Shown one piece after another: positions 38,101 through 46,544 of a stretch of 64,000 bases of DNA. The DNA is from JAMZMI01 sp049115715. Its GTDB lineage: Bacteria; Bacteroidota; Bacteroidia; Cytophagales; Cyclobacteriaceae. Position 1 is the first letter of the stretch. Each line of letters opens with the position of its first letter. The notes below the pieces were generated by a model that made no database searches, had not been told where the DNA came from, and saw only the letters and a list, made by a program, of their open reading frames with translations. Location: positions 1 to 64,000 of the forward strand of contig JAGDZQ010000057.1 of NCBI GenBank assembly GCA_049115715.1, read 5' to 3'. A program made the translations under genes and the position numbers.

Positions 38101-39396
38101 GATCAATTATTCTATTCAGTGAGTAGTGATTTTGGAGGATCAGTTTCCGTAGCTCTCAATTCCAACTTCCTTGAAGTTACGCCTTCAGCTAACTATAATG
38201 GGTCGGGTATCATCACCGTATCGGCAAGTGATGACAATCAAACGGTTAGCACAAGTTTCACACTAACAGTGAATTCAATTAATGATGCTCCGACTTTAAC
38301 TGGGGTGCTTACCGATCAGCAAGCGACGGAAGATCAGGCTTTTAGCTACGACTTACCCTCAGGACTATTTGACGATATTGATGGAGATGTGATTACCATA
38401 ACGGCTGGAACTAAACCTGATTGGTTGTCTTTCGATGGAAGCATTTTCTCCGGTACTCCAGAAAATAATGCAGTTGGAACTTCAAGTGTAGAAGTTATTG
38501 GAGATGATGGCAATGGTGAATCAATCGCAGCTACGTTTAGCTTGACTGTTGAAAATGTAAATGACTCACCCACAGTGAAAGACGCAATTGCTGACTATCA
38601 TGTAAATGAGGATGCAGCAACTTCGACTATTAGTCTCACAAATGTTTTCGATGATATCGATGCTGGAGATCAACTGACGCTCTCTGCATCCGCAGGAAAA
38701 ACTTCGCTTATTTCATTGACACTAAATGGCGAATCTCTTGAAGTAAGTTACACTGCAGATGCCTCAGGTTCAGCCACTATAACACTGACCGCTACAGACG
38801 GATTTGGGGCAACAGCAACGGATGAATTTGTAGTCACAGTCAATAGCATCAACGATGCTCCAGTGTTTGATTTAAGTGAAACAACCATTGTGGTTGAAGA
38901 GAACTTCACTGGAGTAGTAACAGTAGCAATTGAAGCTGGTGCTGTTCCTTTTGATGAGGCAGATCAGACGGTGACTTATTCAATATCCAGCAATGATACT
39001 AATATCGCAAATGCTGCGATAAACGGAGCTGATATTGAATTGACAGCTATAGCGGATGCCTTTGGAGAGCAAACCTTTAACGTAACTGCTAACGATGGAC
39101 AGGTAGAGAACAATGAGCATGTCATGTCATTTACGGTCACCGTAAATCAGATTTTGTCAGCAGAGACATTGAAAAGTCCAATCAGTATCTATCCAAATCC
39201 AACAGCTGACTATATCCAAATCGATTCAGATGAGTTATTCGACTTGAAATTTTATGGGTTGAATGGTCAGCTCATAAAAGAGTTTGTCCAAGTAAAGGGC
39301 ATGGTAGATATTTCATCTTTTGCTGCTGGAACATATGTGGTGAAAGTTTCCAATGGAGAAGAAAGCATTGTTATGCGAGTTAAAAAAATGAACTAA
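32107..39396 (+). CDS. Giant T9SS adhesin (2429 aa) with LamG, FG-GAP/VCBS and cadherin-like repeats
   Basis: A long signal region (to ~39, LLSVLHGQ) precedes a cysteine-containing beta domain, two or three Ig-like domains (~190-480), and a LamG/concanavalin-like domain (~487-695: LSFYPFDGNANDT, DDMHVYDRAL). A second Ig/LamG pair is at ~700-1008 (DDIRIYDRVI). Further Ig-like units follow, then FG-GAP/VCBS-type repeats (~1225-1570) with Asp loops such as DLDNDGDLDLVGG and DFDKDGDLDIVY that likely bind Ca2+. Cadherin/VCBS-like repeats with NDAP linkers span ~1578-2350. The end is a classic T9SS type A domain (ISIYPNPTADYIQI, then GTYVVKVSNG). It lacks the shared ~500-residue module, and no micropeptide follows. 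Likely a surface or gliding adhesin. Confidence 0.87.
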   Translation: MKRILPHLQKLFVVSSLNHAKKTILLIAFNLILLSVLHGQQCSENTSVNGIAGTGFSNGTIGQSFTACANGKLASVSVQAGNASVGFNNVIVQIFSGDGFGGTLLATTGQVHVKANRTTTWGLSGHNIQVVEGQKYTARFLTQSGTPMMAYGTGANAAIDYYPRGRIYGAAQAHNDMFFSAVIETLSDPVKTPEDDAMTVTRDTEVKLSFSRAMEAISGDITINNTTDATSQTVDVTTLTIDGSDVLMPLSVPLEGGKDFEIIIPANALRSTNQIPFSGIAAGEWNFSTSTRPFATLSTASADLTNDAVFPFTIDFSDAVAGFELMDLVITNGIASNLSGSGDAFTFDVTPSADGEVVVSLPADKVEAGTANGNDSTGYTLTYDGTAPGVELRSDASGTIQSSVFDIEVVFSEPVVGFESSDLVITNADVLSSTGTKDSLFTISLRAQNEGQITVDLPEGIADDLAGNANTAAPAIIDIIFSVDLDSDLLSFYPFDGNANDTVSTGFNGTVTGATLVTGFDGTSDGAYNFDGGDQITFGDTPVGAGSFSIGLWVKIPEGLGAQNRLIIEKRPVCSEGRFFSMIYRNHATRGHEIVVSQRNNGGATAPIASNLTAGEWMHVTYVKDNSNQSSSIYVNGVQESEVSWTTTYNFENSASLIAGSGPCVGADGTLRFIGDLDDMHVYDRALTAVEIDLLIPFAIRNLSAASGEDIQTGQAIDLTFNKDLVQSSVNATNITATGSVSGSLAVAITSSQENIRITPTNGWPLDEDVTISLSGLLAENGTTLANTDLTYSVIPEEEVGLILHYPISGNLNEAMGDIANQNGTITGALFTEGADGDPFGALSFDGVDDLATLGDAPISSESFSISLSMKVPTDGSTTDNTVILSKRSACTEGRMINIWYLRSGDKFRITAGLRDNASAGSVSTGFDFPVDEWVNVTYVKDNADKKYRLIVNGVLEAEAGWALNTVNIENNTPISLGATPCNGVNGEQRFDGLMDDIRIYDRVIEPRVVYIEPSRGTVNAAIDTVVTISFDRAIDVSSLEATTINISDSDDTSYLYTTAFSNGDSILTITPVNDLPKGKTISVSIDTLSARIGSDLMPFQTSFSTVKTKLLNHFPLNGVSDVDSLETISFKFDNEIDISSLDQGIRVIGSQHGPVEGNFAMPTTDSVVFTPATPYFPNEVITVYITPSLTDIGGEAIGNNKAFIFHVASPQFVNPTLSFELTKLTTSLSTLSPRDLVAADLDNDGDLDLVGGDENPGTLFWFENEGFGNYSEGQIIDSNNDYFDIEVTDIDFDGDLDLVTVSRVAGKGVYWYENNGSASFTERLIKSLSGSSDLRAVKAADFNGDGEMDVVTVDFGTNRITAYDKDGTQLFAAANAGGPIDVQAADRNNDGNLDLIFASYTNGYVAGFDNSGFATFGGSVIHSASQTRAVIPIDFDKDGDLDIVYSAQSASQIGILENTGNFNYTNHQVGSIGGPHRIDVGDIEGDGDYDIIYTVAGGASDINFYYLENNGSFGLWVPKKLIPTETFSGTFSQTAKFADIDNDGDLDVLATDSGTGFYIFENKIIDLNNGPLLENPIADQTLAEDSGTGLTIDISNVFVDAEGDQFTLTVATDDPDVTATINGSDLDITTATDFFGIVSITITADDGNGINNDVFELEVTSVNDAPEFTLSTTALTLDEDFDGTELISVTQNQPANEDAPSYVITPSNSTVADVSIDAASGEVTINSFANSFGTQVFTVVANDGASENSRATQDFTLTVNPVNDAPVVANAIADIVFDEDPEVSRKVTLDNAFNDVDGESLTLGLNVLSGSDLASVSLDNETINIVPESNAFGTIQVEVTVEDAAGESVSDAFDITINSINDSPRFTTSGDITAVKDFTGTKNVTITPDAIPFGEENQVVTYTLSPATVSFASVSIDQSSGEVSITAIASAFGTEEFTVTADDAQSSNNTATQTFVLTVVDNLAPEVINTIVNTTMDEDQATLSIVDVTTLFSDPENDQLFYSVSSDFGGSVSVALNSNFLEVTPSANYNGSGIITVSASDDNQTVSTSFTLTVNSINDAPTLTGVLTDQQATEDQAFSYDLPSGLFDDIDGDVITITAGTKPDWLSFDGSIFSGTPENNAVGTSSVEVIGDDGNGESIAATFSLTVENVNDSPTVKDAIADYHVNEDAATSTISLTNVFDDIDAGDQLTLSASAGKTSLISLTLNGESLEVSYTADASGSATITLTATDGFGATATDEFVVTVNSINDAPVFDLSETTIVVEENFTGVVTVAIEAGAVPFDEADQTVTYSISSNDTNIANAAINGADIELTAIADAFGEQTFNVTANDGQVENNEHVMSFTVTVNQILSAETLKSPISIYPNPTADYIQIDSDELFDLKFYGLNGQLIKEFVQVKGMVDISSFAAGTYVVKVSNGEESIVMRVKKMN

Positions 39397-39427
39397 GGCA
39401 GCCTGGCTATATACCAGTCAGGCAAGG

Positions 39428-39458
39428 GAGGCTGTCTCAATAGGGCAGTCTCTTTTTT
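39428..39458 (+). terminator. Rho-independent terminator of the 2429-residue adhesin gene
   Basis: GAGGCTGTC pairs with GGCAGTCTC (nine pairs, two G-T) around a seven-base loop and is followed by six T. It lies 31 bp after the stop codon. Confidence 0.85.
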
Positions 39459-39615
39459 ATTTTAGATAGTGTCCGTTTGTTCCTTCACTATTGTAGCGAG
39501 TACCTCTCTTAAAATTAGATTCTGTCGGAAACCATCATTATTAAGCTTGCTATATTTTTAATAAATTCAACACATTATTGTGCCAGTAGTTGAATCAGTC
39601 CTATTGGAATCACAC

Positions 39616-39678
39616 GTGCCATATGCCTATTACTTAGTTTCTGATAATTTGGAGATTAAGAAGATTGTTTTGAAGTAA
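39616..39678 (+). pseudogene. Remnant of a T9SS-module C-terminus
   Basis: The frame from 39616 reads VPYAYYLVSDNLEIKKIVLK-stop, nearly the same as the ends of the module genes (LPNGIYLVSDGIESKKIVLK). Nothing upstream in frame resembles the rest of the module. Most likely it is the last trace of a sixth module gene. No PIDGG gene follows. The remaining DNA of the 466-bp gap (39397-39862) holds only the terminator at 39428 and no other recognisable feature. Confidence 0.7.
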
Positions 39679-39862
39679 TGGATGGGCTGTTCGAGCTGCC
39701 GCTCTCAAAATATGCTCCTGTCAATAATATAATCATTGGTTATGCTAATAATAAAATCAATAAATGATGTTTTATTCATAAAAAGATGCATGAGCTGTAT
39801 CATTGTCTCAATAAGAGGGCATAGAAACCTAAACTTCAGTTCAACCCAAAAGAGATTAAGTT

Positions 39863-40222
39863 ATGGCAAAGATTTTATTGAAGGACATTCACTGCACGCT
39901 TCCGGATGAAGTGGATATGGATGAAATTTATCTTAAATACAAAGGAGAAAAGGTGTGGCCAACAAGTTCCATGTATTTTCGGGTCGACACAGGACATACA
40001 GCTCCGGTAAACCTTGTGTTGGAGGTAGAAGACGGTTGGACAGAAATAGAGCTTTGGGATTTTGATTACTTAAGCAGAAATGACTTTTTAGGAGTTTTCA
40101 GATTTAAAGTAGATAAAAATCCAGGTGAATACAGCAACTCAATGGATTTAGTAGAATTGAATAGTTCAGCCAGTTATGTTCTTGATTGGGAAATCTTGGA
40201 GCCTGAATATCAGTCAGTCTGA
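39863..40222 (+). CDS. Small C2-like domain protein
   Basis: The 119-residue protein has no signal peptide. It is rich in beta strands, and residues ~66-82 read EIELWDFDYLSRNDFLG. This closely resembles the third Ca2+-binding loop region of C2 domains (pattern WDWD..SRNDF(M/L)G in protein kinase C), followed by a FRFKV strand and a closing YVLDWEIL strand. The first ligand loop is not obvious: TLPDEVDMDE near residues 12-21 might serve. I infer a cytoplasmic or exported C2-like fold that may bind calcium or lipid. Free-standing C2-like proteins are unusual in bacteria. It stands alone between terminators. Confidence 0.6.
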   Translation: MAKILLKDIHCTLPDEVDMDEIYLKYKGEKVWPTSSMYFRVDTGHTAPVNLVLEVEDGWTEIELWDFDYLSRNDFLGVFRFKVDKNPGEYSNSMDLVELNSSASYVLDWEILEPEYQSV

Positions 40223-40342
40223 ATTTGACCCTATTTGCCAAATTGATATTGGCAATAAATAATGAATTTTTATAAATGCTGGTTCACTTCTCAAGAATAA
40301 GCATTAGTTGGTTAGTTTAATTTTCGTTCATACGTGGTTAGA

Positions 40343-40379
40343 ACAAAGAGACCGCCTCTAATGGGGTGGTCTTCTTTGT
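40343..40379. terminator. Hairpin between convergent genes 39863 and 40468
   Basis: The long stem pairs ACAAAG with CTTTGT and, after a one-base bulge, AGACCGCCTC with GGGGTGGTCT around TAAT. It lies between two converging genes and could end transcripts from both sides, though the T-run is weak on either strand. Confidence 0.6.
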
Positions 40380-40467
40380 TTACATACAATCAAAAAACCA
40401 GAGTACCATTTCTGGTAGCTCTGGCCGCTAATTTGAACCGGTAAGGTTCCACTTTAAGTTCTATCCT

Positions 40468-43080
40468 TTATTGTATGATTATGCGGTTATACATTTGAAC
40501 TTCCCCAGCAGAAAACTCAATGATGTAGATACCGGGGCTGCACTTGCCTCCATCCTTGTTTTTACCAGTCCAGAGCACACTGTGTTTTCCTTTGTCTCTG
40601 GTCTCGCTAAGAAGGCGTTTTCTTATTTTTCCTTGCATGTCGTAAATCGTAATGTTGACCTGCTCTTGTTTCTCTAGCGAGAAAGAAATGGTTGTTGCAT
40701 TGCGAAAAGGATTAGGAAAACTTTGATAAAATGTGACACCATTTTGCACTTGATAAGTACTTTCGATTCCTAATACACTCGTTCCGCCATTTCCATTTTT
40801 CCATGATTTCATGAGCGCCCTCAAAGCTTCGGGCTTATTTTGGGGAGCACTATTGCCAAGATGACTTTTATCATTGATACCGTGACATCCTTCACAAGTT
40901 CTGATTTCACCGGGGGCAAAAGTGATCCACTGTCTTTCCCTGACTATAGATTCACCATCAGGAGCAACAGACTGCCATGTAAGCGCACGAGTCGCCGGGA
41001 CAAAAGCTGCAACAGAGCCATCGGAAGCGATCTTCACGCTGCTTTCAGGACCAGAAGTATCAAATAGATTTACACCTTCAATGTCAGGGTTGGCCTCAGT
41101 ATTTCTTAAAGGAGTAGCAATGGTTCGCCTGCCAACGTATTCTCGGAGACCATATCCTCGGATCATTTCACCCCCGAAAATTTGAAAGTGTGAAATATCA
41201 TAGACCTTTCCCGAAGCAGGGATCGACTCCACTCCACCCGGAACACGGAGATTGAATGGTTGCTGTTGTTCTCCTGCATCCCGCTCAGTCATATTTCGAA
41301 TGGCGATGAGTGCAAGGTTTTTCTCAATCATCCATGTACGGAGTGCCTCTTCGTCTATTTCCTCTTCGTCAAGCACTGATTTTTCGATAGGATCTATCTC
41401 GTATTTTGGACGCGCTGTAGGTCTTGTCCGGGGAACAATCTCAACTATTTCAGCCTCGCTCATTTCAACAGTTATACTTATTGGAGTAACAGCATCTCCC
41501 CAGTATACGATCTCCCTTTCTATCACAGCACCACTTAGAGGAGCACCGGCAATGTGTTCCGTATCTGAATTATCAGCGGTTTTCTTGACCATTTTTGATA
41601 TTCTGAAGGTGTACGCATTATCTCTGCCAAACAAGTTGCTCTGTGTAGCATAAGAAGCCAGCATGGTTCCATTCATCAGCATCATAGGATTTCTGAAGTG
41701 ACCAAGATCATTTTCCCTGTTGTCAATATCTTCATTCGTCCAGTCTATGATTTCCATATCCTGAGGATTAGCCCCAATGGGAAGCGCAAATTCGAAAACT
41801 CTTCCTGAAGAGAAACGTCCGAACTCTCTAGCCCATACACCATAGAAAGTGCCTTCTTTTCCCGGTCTCGGATCTTCCTTTATTTGAAAGATGCCAGCAT
41901 CTGAGCCAACAGTCTCTCTATAAGCGTTTGCAGATAGGTTGCCAAGATTATATACAAGGTTGTCATCATCCATTTTAGAACCATGTTGGAATACACCACC
42001 AAACTCATGCCTACCTACATGATTGACAGTTTGATGTCGCTCACCATTTTCAGTGATTTCCCATGGTAAAAACTCATTAAAATCATGAAGCGGTTCATTT
42101 GGGTCACGATTGGGTTCTACATTGATTCCATTTTCAATGTGTACAAAAGCCTCTGGAAAGATTTCATATGGAGTACCATCTGCATCTGCATAAGGCTTAC
42201 CATCTTTCGTGGCTTCAGCTTTTACGATAGATGCGTCAGCAGATTCACTCTCATAGTTTACCGGTTGCCATTGTGTATTGCCCGCTCTATGGTTGCTTGC
42301 CTGCTGATCACGTTTCAAGTGTTCCCATCTGGTAGAGATAATCCGTCCGTCTTTTGCCAGATGGATGTCAAAATCACCGCTGGGTGAGTGCGTCAAGTGA
42401 ATCGTTTTACCTGTGCTAGGGTCAAGTTTAAAAATCCCGGTATTTGTTGGGGAAGACTCATACTCATCCATTTGCGGATAAGTATGAGCCAGATCAAACA
42501 GTGGCGCATCAGAAGTGAAAATGATTTGATCATCAGATCCATAGATGGGTGAAATATTATTGTAATCAGGTTGATTTGGGATTTTTTCAATGATTGGTGC
42601 CGCTCCTGAAACTACATCTGCCAGATTGGTGATTTCATACATTTGCCATTTGTTGCTTCTGTAAGATTGATCGTAGGCCTTGATTGGACCTCCTATGACC
42701 ATTGAAAACAAAGCTCGGTCTCCATCCCAATGAACGCATGGCTGCCGTACAGCAATACCGTTTTCAGATTGTATTTCACCAGAAGTGACTCCAAAGCCAG
42801 CTTCCTCGGTCAAAAACCTGATGGTACCATCTACATTCATCATGCACAGGTCTCCCCCTCGCGGAGCTCTTTGAGGCATCCCTGTCAGGTGATTACCAAA
42901 GGTTTCGAGTTGATGCCCAAAATTGTTATAGGTCAATGGAGGCACTACTAGCGCAAAGAGCAGAGGATTGTCGAGCAAGTCAGACTTCACTCGAAAAGTA
43001 CTTGGCTTTTGAGCAGTACAAATAAGAATTAGGCACAAAAGTATACATCTGGTCGTACGACCCTTCTCAATAAGTTTCAT
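40468..43080 (-). CDS. HzsA-related beta-propeller protein with a c-type haem motif and T9SS tail
   Basis: The 870-residue product has an N-terminal export signal (to ~24). A large region follows with PD40/TolB-like propeller features: MMNVDGTIRFLT, NISPIYGSDDQIIFTSDAP, GKTIHLTHSPSGDFDIHLAK and DGRIISTRWEHL. At about residues 728-732 lies a single haem c site, TCEGCHG (CxxCH). This order resembles proteins annotated as related to the hydrazine synthase alpha subunit, without implying that reaction. The C-terminus (~790-870) is a T9SS type A domain with FPNPFRNATTISFSL, ending GIYIIEFSAGEVQ. It would be an extracellular or surface-bound monohaem protein. It lacks the C-terminal module and the micropeptide. 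Haem attachment before T9SS export would need the periplasmic cytochrome c maturation system. Confidence 0.7.
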   Translation of the reverse strand: MKLIEKGRTTRCILLCLILICTAQKPSTFRVKSDLLDNPLLFALVVPPLTYNNFGHQLETFGNHLTGMPQRAPRGGDLCMMNVDGTIRFLTEEAGFGVTSGEIQSENGIAVRQPCVHWDGDRALFSMVIGGPIKAYDQSYRSNKWQMYEITNLADVVSGAAPIIEKIPNQPDYNNISPIYGSDDQIIFTSDAPLFDLAHTYPQMDEYESSPTNTGIFKLDPSTGKTIHLTHSPSGDFDIHLAKDGRIISTRWEHLKRDQQASNHRAGNTQWQPVNYESESADASIVKAEATKDGKPYADADGTPYEIFPEAFVHIENGINVEPNRDPNEPLHDFNEFLPWEITENGERHQTVNHVGRHEFGGVFQHGSKMDDDNLVYNLGNLSANAYRETVGSDAGIFQIKEDPRPGKEGTFYGVWAREFGRFSSGRVFEFALPIGANPQDMEIIDWTNEDIDNRENDLGHFRNPMMLMNGTMLASYATQSNLFGRDNAYTFRISKMVKKTADNSDTEHIAGAPLSGAVIEREIVYWGDAVTPISITVEMSEAEIVEIVPRTRPTARPKYEIDPIEKSVLDEEEIDEEALRTWMIEKNLALIAIRNMTERDAGEQQQPFNLRVPGGVESIPASGKVYDISHFQIFGGEMIRGYGLREYVGRRTIATPLRNTEANPDIEGVNLFDTSGPESSVKIASDGSVAAFVPATRALTWQSVAPDGESIVRERQWITFAPGEIRTCEGCHGINDKSHLGNSAPQNKPEALRALMKSWKNGNGGTSVLGIESTYQVQNGVTFYQSFPNPFRNATTISFSLEKQEQVNITIYDMQGKIRKRLLSETRDKGKHSVLWTGKNKDGGKCSPGIYIIEFSAGEVQMYNRIIIQ

Positions 43081-43270
43081 CTATAGATTTTTTAGCAGAT
43101 TATAATTCAATGTGAATCTAGAACACTCTTAGAATTCACTTTGACAACTACATCCCAAATAGTAACACTGATGTAACAATTTGTTTTACTGAAGGATTAA
43201 GCTGATTTAGATGTGCTTGAATTGAAGTAAAATTGAGTTTTTGTAAATTGGATTGTCGACGAATCTACCC
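43081..43270. other. Intergenic region between divergent genes
   Basis: The region from 43081 to the hybrid regulator start at 43471 holds no recognised gene. It is A/T-rich and must contain promoters for the minus-strand haem protein and the plus-strand regulator, but I could not assign a clear -33/-7 pair. A doubtful short ORF occupies 43271-43474. Confidence 0.5.
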
Positions 43271-43474
43271 ATGAGTAAATTATGCCTTTCTTATCCGATC
43301 CTTTTTTTGCGAGCTGTATTTAGTGTGCTTTTTTCTGATTCTAAATCAAGTTTTAGAAAATTAACCAAGGCGAATTTTTTTGAAGCGATGAATGAAAGTG
43401 AGCAAATAGTGTCTATGTTGAATGCTGCTCCTGAAGAGCACACCATGTTTTCTAAAAACAAGCGAGCCATATGA
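43271..43474 (+). CDS. Doubtful small ORF upstream of the hybrid regulator
   Basis: The 67-codon frame has a hydrophobic start (LCLSYPILFLRAVFSVLF) and a polar end (EAMNESEQIVSMLNAAPEEH). Its stop overlaps the ATG of the hybrid regulator by ATGA. The coupling-type overlap and ordinary composition allow a real gene, but there is no homology I recognise. It may be chance or a leader peptide. Confidence 0.25.
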   Translation: MSKLCLSYPILFLRAVFSVLFSDSKSSFRKLTKANFFEAMNESEQIVSMLNAAPEEHTMFSKNKRAI

Positions 43475-46389
43475 AAATGATCATAACATTTGTGGCTTTT
43501 ATTTTCTGGATATCAGCCAATGCTCAGGATAAAATGGACTCTTTGGTCTTGCAGCTAAGGCATATGAAGGATGATACAAACAAGGTTGTTAGCCTGATTG
43601 CACTTCACGAAAAATTGAAGAACGACCAACCAGATATGGCTGCTGAATATATAGAAGAAGCGTTGGAATTGTCAAACACGATAGCCTTTCAAAAAGGAAT
43701 AACTGAAAGTCAAATAGCAATAGGAGCGATGCATGAGACACATGGTGATTATGATAGTGCATTGTATTTTGCTGAGCAAGCTGTATTGGTTTCCGAGAAA
43801 ATTGAAAACAAAAAGACCTTAATAGAAGCACTTACTTTGAAAGGCAAGGTGCTAAGATCAATGAGTAAATGGGATGAGGCTATTAAACAACACCTAAGCT
43901 GCATTGAGCTTGCCAAAGGAGACTCTGGAATAATGGCCAATAGCTATAACCATATTGGTAGCATTTACTCGGATCTACATCAGCTCAATACCTCTTTGGA
44001 ATATTACCAGCGGTGCTTGAGCCTACTACAGGGCATCACGCGTATCAAAACGGTCGTGATTATGAATATTGGATTTGTTCATTACAGACTTAGGAATTTA
44101 GATGAAGCCAATAGGTATTTTCTTGAAAGCGTCGATATGGCAGAGTCGCTTGATGATAAATTTATAATAGCTCATGGCTATCAAAAGGTTGGACTGATAA
44201 AAAGAAAAATTGGAGAACTTGATGACGCGATAAAGTACTACAATCTCTCTATAAAGCAGTTTGAAAAGATAAACGATCAAAGTATGATGGCTTATCTCCA
44301 TCAAAATATTGGGAATGTTTTCTCGGATAAGAAAGATTACACAACAGCTATAGAAAGATTCAAATTAAGTCTTGCTATTCAAGTGAAAATAGATGACCTC
44401 ACGGGGCAGTGCTATACTTTGGAATCAATTGGTACTTGTTACAAAAAACTTGGAAGGTATAAGGAATCAGAACGTTATTTGTTAGAGGCTATTGACCTAT
44501 CCACTAAAGTAGGTGTTCAATTAATACATATGGATGCTACAGAGAGCCTAAGCGAATTGTACGCGAAACAAGGGAGGTTTGAAAAGGCGTATGCGTATCG
44601 TCTTGAGTTTCAATCAATCAAGGACAGCATTTTCAACGAAACCAAATCCAGTCAGATAGCGGAAATGGAGACTAAATACCAAACCGCAGAAAAGGTAAAA
44701 GAAATAGAACTTCTTAATTCCCAAAGGCAGATAAACGAACTCCAATTAAGCAAGCGTGATATTCAACGCAATATCCTAATTATTGCAGTTCTGGCTGTTT
44801 TGATTTTAACATTCTTTCTATATAAAATGTATAGAATCAAAGCCAAATCAAGTGTCAAATTAGCTGAGTTGGATCAAGCAAAGACCAATTTCTTTACGAA
44901 TATTTCCCACGAATTCCGAACTCCGCTTACGCTCATTTTAGGCCCTCTTGATCAAATGATTAAAAGGGAAAGAGATCCTGAGCAAATTAAGGTTTATCAA
45001 GTGATGCATAAAAATGCAAGCAGGCTTCAGGAGTTGATCAATCAACTACTCGATTTGTCCAAACTTGATTCTGGTAATATGACACTGCGAGTTCAAAAAG
45101 CCGACATTAATAATTTCATTTCAGCGCAGTGCCATTCTTTTGATTCTCTGGCTGAACAAAAGCGAATCCAATATACAATCAGTGTTTCACAGAAAGAATT
45201 ACTTACAAAATTTGATAGAGATAAGGTTCAGAAGATGGTGTATAATCTGCTTTCCAATGCCTTTAAATTTACACCAGAGCAAGGAGAAATTAGTCTAAAT
45301 GCCTTTTTAGAAAACGAAATGTATGTGATCTCAATCAGAGACTCTGGTAAAGGGATTACGGACGACCAATTGACGGAAATATTTAATCGCTTTCATCAGG
45401 TCAGTGAAACTCATGATAATCAAGGTAGCGGTGTAGGATTAGCTTTAACTAAGGAATTAGTAGAACTTCATCATGGAGAAATTAAAGTAAGTAGCCAGCC
45501 TGGGCAGGGCTCTGAGTTCAAAGTTTTTCTTCCCATTGAAGATGCTATTTATGAAAAAGAAGAAGAATTAGTAGTGGAGGAAGAGCCACTCGAAATGCTA
45601 CCTTTGAAGGCCATAGAATACGAAGAGTCAGAACCCAAGAGTGGATTGCCTATCATTCTAGTGGTGGATGATAATCAAGACATCAGGAAATTTATAAGAG
45701 GCATTTTTGAAAAAGAATTTACGGTAATAGAGGCTCAAGACGGAAAAGAGGGACTGGAACAAGCAAAATGCAATGTGCCGGATTTGATTGTTTCTGATGT
45801 GATGATGCCGGGTATGGATGGCATGGAGTTCTGTTCCAAAATCAAGTCTGATGAATTGACGAGTCATGTGCCAGTGATCTTACTGACTGCCAAGGCTGGC
45901 TTTGAGAGCAAATTGGAAGGGCTTAAAACAGGAGCCGATGACTATCTGGTTAAACCATTTGAAGAGGCAGAATTCAAAGTTCGGATCGAAAACCTACTTA
46001 CTCAACGCAATCAGCTTCGTAAACGCTACTCAAAAATGATAACGTTGGAACCTTCTGAAGTTGAGGTTAGCAATCCTGATGAAGCTTTTATTTTAAAAGC
46101 TCAACAAATCGTAGAGTACAATATTCCTAATTTTGATTTTACGGTAGAGCAGTTTCAAAAAGAGATAGGCATGAGCCGAATGCAACTTCATAGAAAGCTC
46201 AAGGCACTTGTCAATTGTTCTGCGAGCGAATTTATTAGAGATCAGAGGCTCCAGAGAGCAGCACAACTGCTGAAGAATGAGGGAGTCAATGTCTCAGAGG
46301 TAGCTTATCAATCTGGCTTTGGCAATCTCTCTTATTTTGCTAAATGCTTCAAAGAGAAGTTTGGGAAAACGCCTTCTCAGTTTTCTTAG
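43471..46389 (+). CDS. Hybrid TPR histidine kinase / receiver / AraC regulator
   Basis: The 972-residue protein has a signal or anchor segment (to ~18), TPR repeats (~25-390), a coiled coil, a transmembrane helix (~434-455) and HisKA with His480 in ISHEFRTPLTLIL. HATPase follows (YNLLSNAFKFTPEQG, RDSGKGIT, GSGVGLALTKEL), then a receiver domain with Asp776 in LIVSDVMMPGMDG, and an AraC-type HTH at the end (FTVEQFQKEIGMSRMQLHRK, then EVAYQSGFGNLSYFAKCF). This is the one-protein two-component layout common in Bacteroidota, with TPR repeats replacing the usual Reg_prop sensor. Phosphorylation would run from His to Asp in one chain, controlling the HTH. The next gene on the strand is the T9SS module protein at 46758, with inverted repeats in between. 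Confidence 0.92.
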   Translation: MKMIITFVAFIFWISANAQDKMDSLVLQLRHMKDDTNKVVSLIALHEKLKNDQPDMAAEYIEEALELSNTIAFQKGITESQIAIGAMHETHGDYDSALYFAEQAVLVSEKIENKKTLIEALTLKGKVLRSMSKWDEAIKQHLSCIELAKGDSGIMANSYNHIGSIYSDLHQLNTSLEYYQRCLSLLQGITRIKTVVIMNIGFVHYRLRNLDEANRYFLESVDMAESLDDKFIIAHGYQKVGLIKRKIGELDDAIKYYNLSIKQFEKINDQSMMAYLHQNIGNVFSDKKDYTTAIERFKLSLAIQVKIDDLTGQCYTLESIGTCYKKLGRYKESERYLLEAIDLSTKVGVQLIHMDATESLSELYAKQGRFEKAYAYRLEFQSIKDSIFNETKSSQIAEMETKYQTAEKVKEIELLNSQRQINELQLSKRDIQRNILIIAVLAVLILTFFLYKMYRIKAKSSVKLAELDQAKTNFFTNISHEFRTPLTLILGPLDQMIKRERDPEQIKVYQVMHKNASRLQELINQLLDLSKLDSGNMTLRVQKADINNFISAQCHSFDSLAEQKRIQYTISVSQKELLTKFDRDKVQKMVYNLLSNAFKFTPEQGEISLNAFLENEMYVISIRDSGKGITDDQLTEIFNRFHQVSETHDNQGSGVGLALTKELVELHHGEIKVSSQPGQGSEFKVFLPIEDAIYEKEEELVVEEEPLEMLPLKAIEYEESEPKSGLPIILVVDDNQDIRKFIRGIFEKEFTVIEAQDGKEGLEQAKCNVPDLIVSDVMMPGMDGMEFCSKIKSDELTSHVPVILLTAKAGFESKLEGLKTGADDYLVKPFEEAEFKVRIENLLTQRNQLRKRYSKMITLEPSEVEVSNPDEAFILKAQQIVEYNIPNFDFTVEQFQKEIGMSRMQLHRKLKALVNCSASEFIRDQRLQRAAQLLKNEGVNVSEVAYQSGFGNLSYFAKCFKEKFGKTPSQFS

Positions 46390-46544
46390 CAGCAGTCATT
46401 TTTGTAAATTTTTACGCTTAAAATCTCCTCTGAGCTGTTTCAAATGCAGTTGTTACATCCCTTATACTCTTTGGGCGATTGGTGTTAAGTGATCACCCGC
46501 GTCTCTCATATCTTCGAATAGTATTATTAACCTGAACTCGATTA

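Noticed and set aside
36840..39150. Regular spacing in the adhesin, considered as a CRISPR or DNA repeat array
   Set aside because: The periodicity is protein-level (cadherin/VCBS-like repeats with NDAP linkers). The DNA units are diverged and in frame.
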